Source: Ruegeria sp. ANG-R (GTDB lineage Bacteria > Pseudomonadota > Alphaproteobacteria > Rhodobacterales > Rhodobacteraceae). From it: a stretch of 64,000 nucleotides of DNA. Each line of letters opens with the position of its first letter. Position 1 is the stretch's first letter. The notes beneath the pieces were generated by a model. The model did not search any database. It saw nothing but the letters and a program-made list of their open reading frames with translations, and had not been told where the DNA came from. The stretch lies in NCBI RefSeq assembly GCF_000813985.1, contig NZ_JWLJ01000001.1, forward strand, positions 1-64,000. The letters are read 5' to 3'. This document shows, piece after piece, positions 62,301-64,000 of the stretch. The position numbers and the translations under genes were made by a program.

Positions 62301-64000
62301 TGGCGATACTGGAGAACACAAAGTTCAAGACCGCCTATCAGCCGATCCAGAGCCGCAAGTATTTTGGGGTGCATGGTGAACAGTACATTCTGGGCGAACA
62401 GCAGGAAGGCGGCGGGCAAAAGCTGACGATCATCGTTGACCCCGAGGACACCGCTGCGCGGCAGGAGATCATCGTCAACAACTGGAAGCAGGGCGACTTG
62501 GGCATCCGGCTCGAGATTCAGGCAGCCGGTCAGGGCTTTGATATTCCGGGCAACGGTACGGCACGAGATGGGAAGCTCGTCACCGAACAAGATCTAAGCG
62601 ACGCGAATTTCTCGGACGAGTATATTCGCGGTCTTCTCGAGCCACTCGGCTTTGTTCCGCAGAATCTTTCGTCAGGACAAAACCCGGAGCCACCGATGGC
62701 AGCGGCGGCGGCCGCGCCAGAGGGATCGTCGGGCAGCGATAGCGGTTTCGTGCGTCAGGGCTCGGATCAATCCGAAACACTCGGAGGGCGCGCAGGTGCC
62801 GACACGCTGATCGGCCACGCGGGGGACGATACGCTGGTCGGCGCTGGCGGGCGTGATGTCTATGTGTTCGACGTCGGCGACGGTGCCGACACGATCATCG
62901 ATACAAGTTCCGAAGGCGGCGTCATCCGGTTCAGAAGTGACGTGGATTTCGCATCCATCACTTATGAAGAAGTGCCGGGCGATGCTGGACAGACGGATTA
63001 TCTGATCACCTATGGCACCGGGGACAGTATCCGGATCAAGGACTGGTCGAAACTCGACACCGCGACCCAGGCGGCCTGGACGTTCGAGGAGTTGGGCCCG
63101 ACAGCGGATGTACCGCAAAGCTATCTGGACGTTCCCGATCGCAGTGAGCCGACGCCGATATTGCAGGGCACGGCAGACGACGACACATTGCGCGGCACGG
63201 AAAGAGCCGACGTAATGGAAGGTTACGGCGGCAATGACGATATTTCGGGCGGTGGCGGCGCGGATATCATCACCGGCGGATCTGGTAATGATCTATTGCT
63301 GGGCGGTGCCGGGCGCGATCAGCTTGATGGAGGGGACGGCGATGACATCCTGGCAGGTGGAATCGGTCGTGACATCCTGAACGGCGGCGGCGGCAACGAC
63401 ACCTATCTCTTCGATCTTGGTGACGGTGCCGATTCAATCACCGATAGCAGCGGTTTCAATACGCTGCGTTTCGGCCCCGGAATCGTTGCGTCAGATATCC
63501 AGATCACGCGCAGTACCGTGTCGAACACGGTCCTCACAATTGCTTCCAGCGGTGAAACCGTCACGATTTTCGGTCAGTATGCGTCCGACGGCAGCGCGGG
63601 TTCAGGCGGGGTGGATCGCATCGAGTTTGCCGATGGCGTCATCTGGAACCGCACCGATATCGAACAGATCTACCTTGCGCAAAACCGCACATCCGGAGCC
63701 GATAACCTGATCGGTTTCGACGGCCGAGATATCATGATCGGCGGGCAGGGCGACGATCATCTGTCCGGCGCTGGCGGGGCAGACGACTACATCTGGAACC
63801 TCGGTGACGGAAATGACCAGATCACCGATGGCGCGACCTCGTCCGACCCCTCGGCTTCGAACCGACTGTTGCTGGGCGAGGGCATCGCACCGGAAGATGT
63901 CTCCATCCAGCGCGGCGGTGGCGAGGTCTCGGGTGTCTATTGGAATGGTGAGGAATATGTCGAGACCGCTAGCAATCCCGGTGATCTGTTCCTGATCATC
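59321..64000 (+). CDS. Giant RTX protein, 3' truncated by the window
   Basis: At least 1560 codons from the ATG at 59321 (AGAGGTGA upstream), open to the window end without a stop. Residues 1-470 are AT-rich in codon use, with helical sequence and a hydrophobic stretch near 376-420 (IVGIESVVLGAVSGGVGFAI), then a mixed beta region with NGDNDADIIQITDDADINGS (residues ~465-485) and a second hydrophobic, glycine-rich segment near 950-1000. Calcium-binding RTX blocks follow at about 1150-1195, 1286-1365 and 1460-1500 (GGRAGADTLIGHAGDDTL, GGSGNDLLLGGAGRDQLDGG), each ended by a GDGADTI-type capping segment (haemolysin-bacteriocin-related domain). Secretion by a type I system is expected. Adhesin or toxin cannot be told; no enzyme domain recognised. 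Confidence 0.88.
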   Translation, partial: MNINDILLDIENLPSVSKSFPSSMPSISEGQRHHFVGTDVANDVFATRFLHSFGAIDVNGVVNLGYLPNPETIHPEGVLDTKGSSHTGSHPRYDLATERMLNGIDGLKETDFKAKVTELIDEITSEGSDIIDASGEIVDEAAFKARVADTFAEEVEIFKLASIYLRTKLVPGASQILELQNDADFLDGDHLDLEGELDARPSVFLNQTDPRLAELSAVEGKSTGAILDELLAKEVNANAFTSSEIFTNTALRTSLLNLPDGIGSGTLEDIFSGMRGADDGLPFRTLLTGISGLNGISQELVDKVNLLNLKATVPDLRNLTNDSGGLKGEGPVSVVAIGAIGVALVKIAERQDKTLGELMEDLELTDVLNANTLRAAAKEALIVGIESVVLGAVSGGVGFAIRIVYSVLDSIDLIDVALDLLKIAYPDAEWVDVARAGFDVVKEYAEFVPDIRLSTLLATDDEVSTVLNGDNDADIIQITDDADINGSAQDIVNLQVISAMGGDDIVTAHFEGGAQEFLHVYLGDGHDRALLTGDVDYTVGDARVQGFSETSNAGNDWIRTDAGDDTIFAGSGFNFISAGDGTDEVWLQGGIDTSDGNHWNANIIHMDGDANEDLYRLFVTSSQPVETALIFSDERATPEDFMKRTTEDRAATGDQPARDGFDDFIRSALPAELVGKLYDIADPQKDGDNFVNVLLGHDGTGQERFQLSTDDDVLHLVGESSNTAAGIILDGQDGDDTLNLSAKSDALNMSIAEEDGVLSATYQNGAVVDQAISFEAFDLASHHFDAILSYQNPQQAELDLGQMGAWDISGIDGLSLTGDAAADGEKQTPFLELDWGEAEVTFAQRATDSTDPEEIPDGGFLVHNFDVAAQGTEGTRIITLDPTLTDAARQDQLLTIDGDKQLLGGAGFDLDKFDYAHNLGASRYYPAFNNTGYDPILEEQAYLDGALEAYQRVADIGLAVAGVGGGIGALTARATGGLGGALWAGLMGTTFIAMAILENTKFKTAYQPIQSRKYFGVHGEQYILGEQQEGGGQKLTIIVDPEDTAARQEIIVNNWKQGDLGIRLEIQAAGQGFDIPGNGTARDGKLVTEQDLSDANFSDEYIRGLLEPLGFVPQNLSSGQNPEPPMAAAAAAPEGSSGSDSGFVRQGSDQSETLGGRAGADTLIGHAGDDTLVGAGGRDVYVFDVGDGADTIIDTSSEGGVIRFRSDVDFASITYEEVPGDAGQTDYLITYGTGDSIRIKDWSKLDTATQAAWTFEELGPTADVPQSYLDVPDRSEPTPILQGTADDDTLRGTERADVMEGYGGNDDISGGGGADIITGGSGNDLLLGGAGRDQLDGGDGDDILAGGIGRDILNGGGGNDTYLFDLGDGADSITDSSGFNTLRFGPGIVASDIQITRSTVSNTVLTIASSGETVTIFGQYASDGSAGSGGVDRIEFADGVIWNRTDIEQIYLAQNRTSGADNLIGFDGRDIMIGGQGDDHLSGAGGADDYIWNLGDGNDQITDGATSSDPSASNRLLLGEGIAPEDVSIQRGGGEVSGVYWNGEEYVETASNPGDLFLII

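Noticed and set aside
61205..62590. 461-codon minus-strand frame
   Set aside because: Antisense to the RTX reading frame, which is open without a break and carries the calcium repeats.
62776..63790. Repeated GGxGxD-coding DNA as a possible CRISPR or tandem repeat array
   Set aside because: The repeats are in frame and encode calcium-binding RTX nonapeptides; there are no spacers or direct repeats of CRISPR type anywhere in the window.

Overview
The window reads as a chromosome segment of a marine alphaproteobacterium of the Rhodobacteraceae (Roseobacter group). This is inferred from the high-GC coding style, the agl alpha-glucoside operon, an arginine-to-spermidine pathway through carboxyspermidine, an imelysin/bacterioferritin iron locus, a cupin of the DMSP-lyase type, a TRAP transporter, Rieske and dimethylglycine-dehydrogenase-like demethylation genes, and a hairpin followed by CCCGGGATATTTTTGGCCAGATGAAG-type sequence (18145-18195). 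No species can be named from the sequence alone.

Layout. 0-2.8 kb: an unknown protein, a gene-poor stretch, a DUF374 acyltransferase-like protein and tRNA-Trp. 3.0-6.3 kb: a SAM-domain/class III cyclase/ATPase signalling protein. 6.5-14.3 kb: a tight five-gene operon that is the most unusual part of the window. It holds a berberine-bridge-type flavoprotein, two proteins that together look like a LodA-type quinone-cofactor oxidase split in two (the second half fused to a ferritin-like domain), a radical SAM/SPASM enzyme and an FAD monooxygenase of the LodB/QhpG kind. 14.3-16.1 kb: an LptF-type permease and an HD-domain protein. 16.1-21.3 kb (minus): agmatinase, carboxynorspermidine decarboxylase, carboxynorspermidine synthase and arginine decarboxylase, enough for arginine to agmatine to putrescine to carboxyspermidine to spermidine. 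21.4-27.2 kb (minus): an iron locus with two imelysin proteins, bfd, bfr, a di-heme DUF1111 protein and a DUF1513 protein. 27.4-27.9 kb: a DUF2796 periplasmic protein. 28.1-36.9 kb: the agl alpha-glucoside locus (GH1 glucosidase, LacI regulator, ABC transporter, GH13 glucosidase), with a readable promoter and operator.

36.9-49.5 kb: a divergent catabolic locus. Seven of the nine minus-strand genes are linked by 4-nt overlaps: an FAD/GcvT demethylase, a zinc-type oxidoreductase, a DMSP-lyase-type cupin, three enolase-superfamily enzymes and a small cupin. Two aminotransferases follow. Opposite lie an RpiR regulator, a Rieske oxygenase and a carboxymuconolactone-decarboxylase-like protein. The set suggests breakdown of an N-methylated or otherwise modified amino acid; the substrate is unknown. 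49.6-55.4 kb: IclR regulator, complete TRAP transporter and a divergent GMC oxidoreductase.

55.4-64.0 kb: composition turns visibly AT-richer. A 1.4-kb stretch without a convincing gene is followed by a DUF4261 protein, an Imm11/DUF1629-like protein and a very large RTX protein that runs off the window end. The first ~470 codons of the RTX gene share the AT-rich style, while the rest returns to high GC. This looks like an acquired toxin-or-adhesin/immunity-like module. Protein family names are from recognition of motifs, not from a database search.
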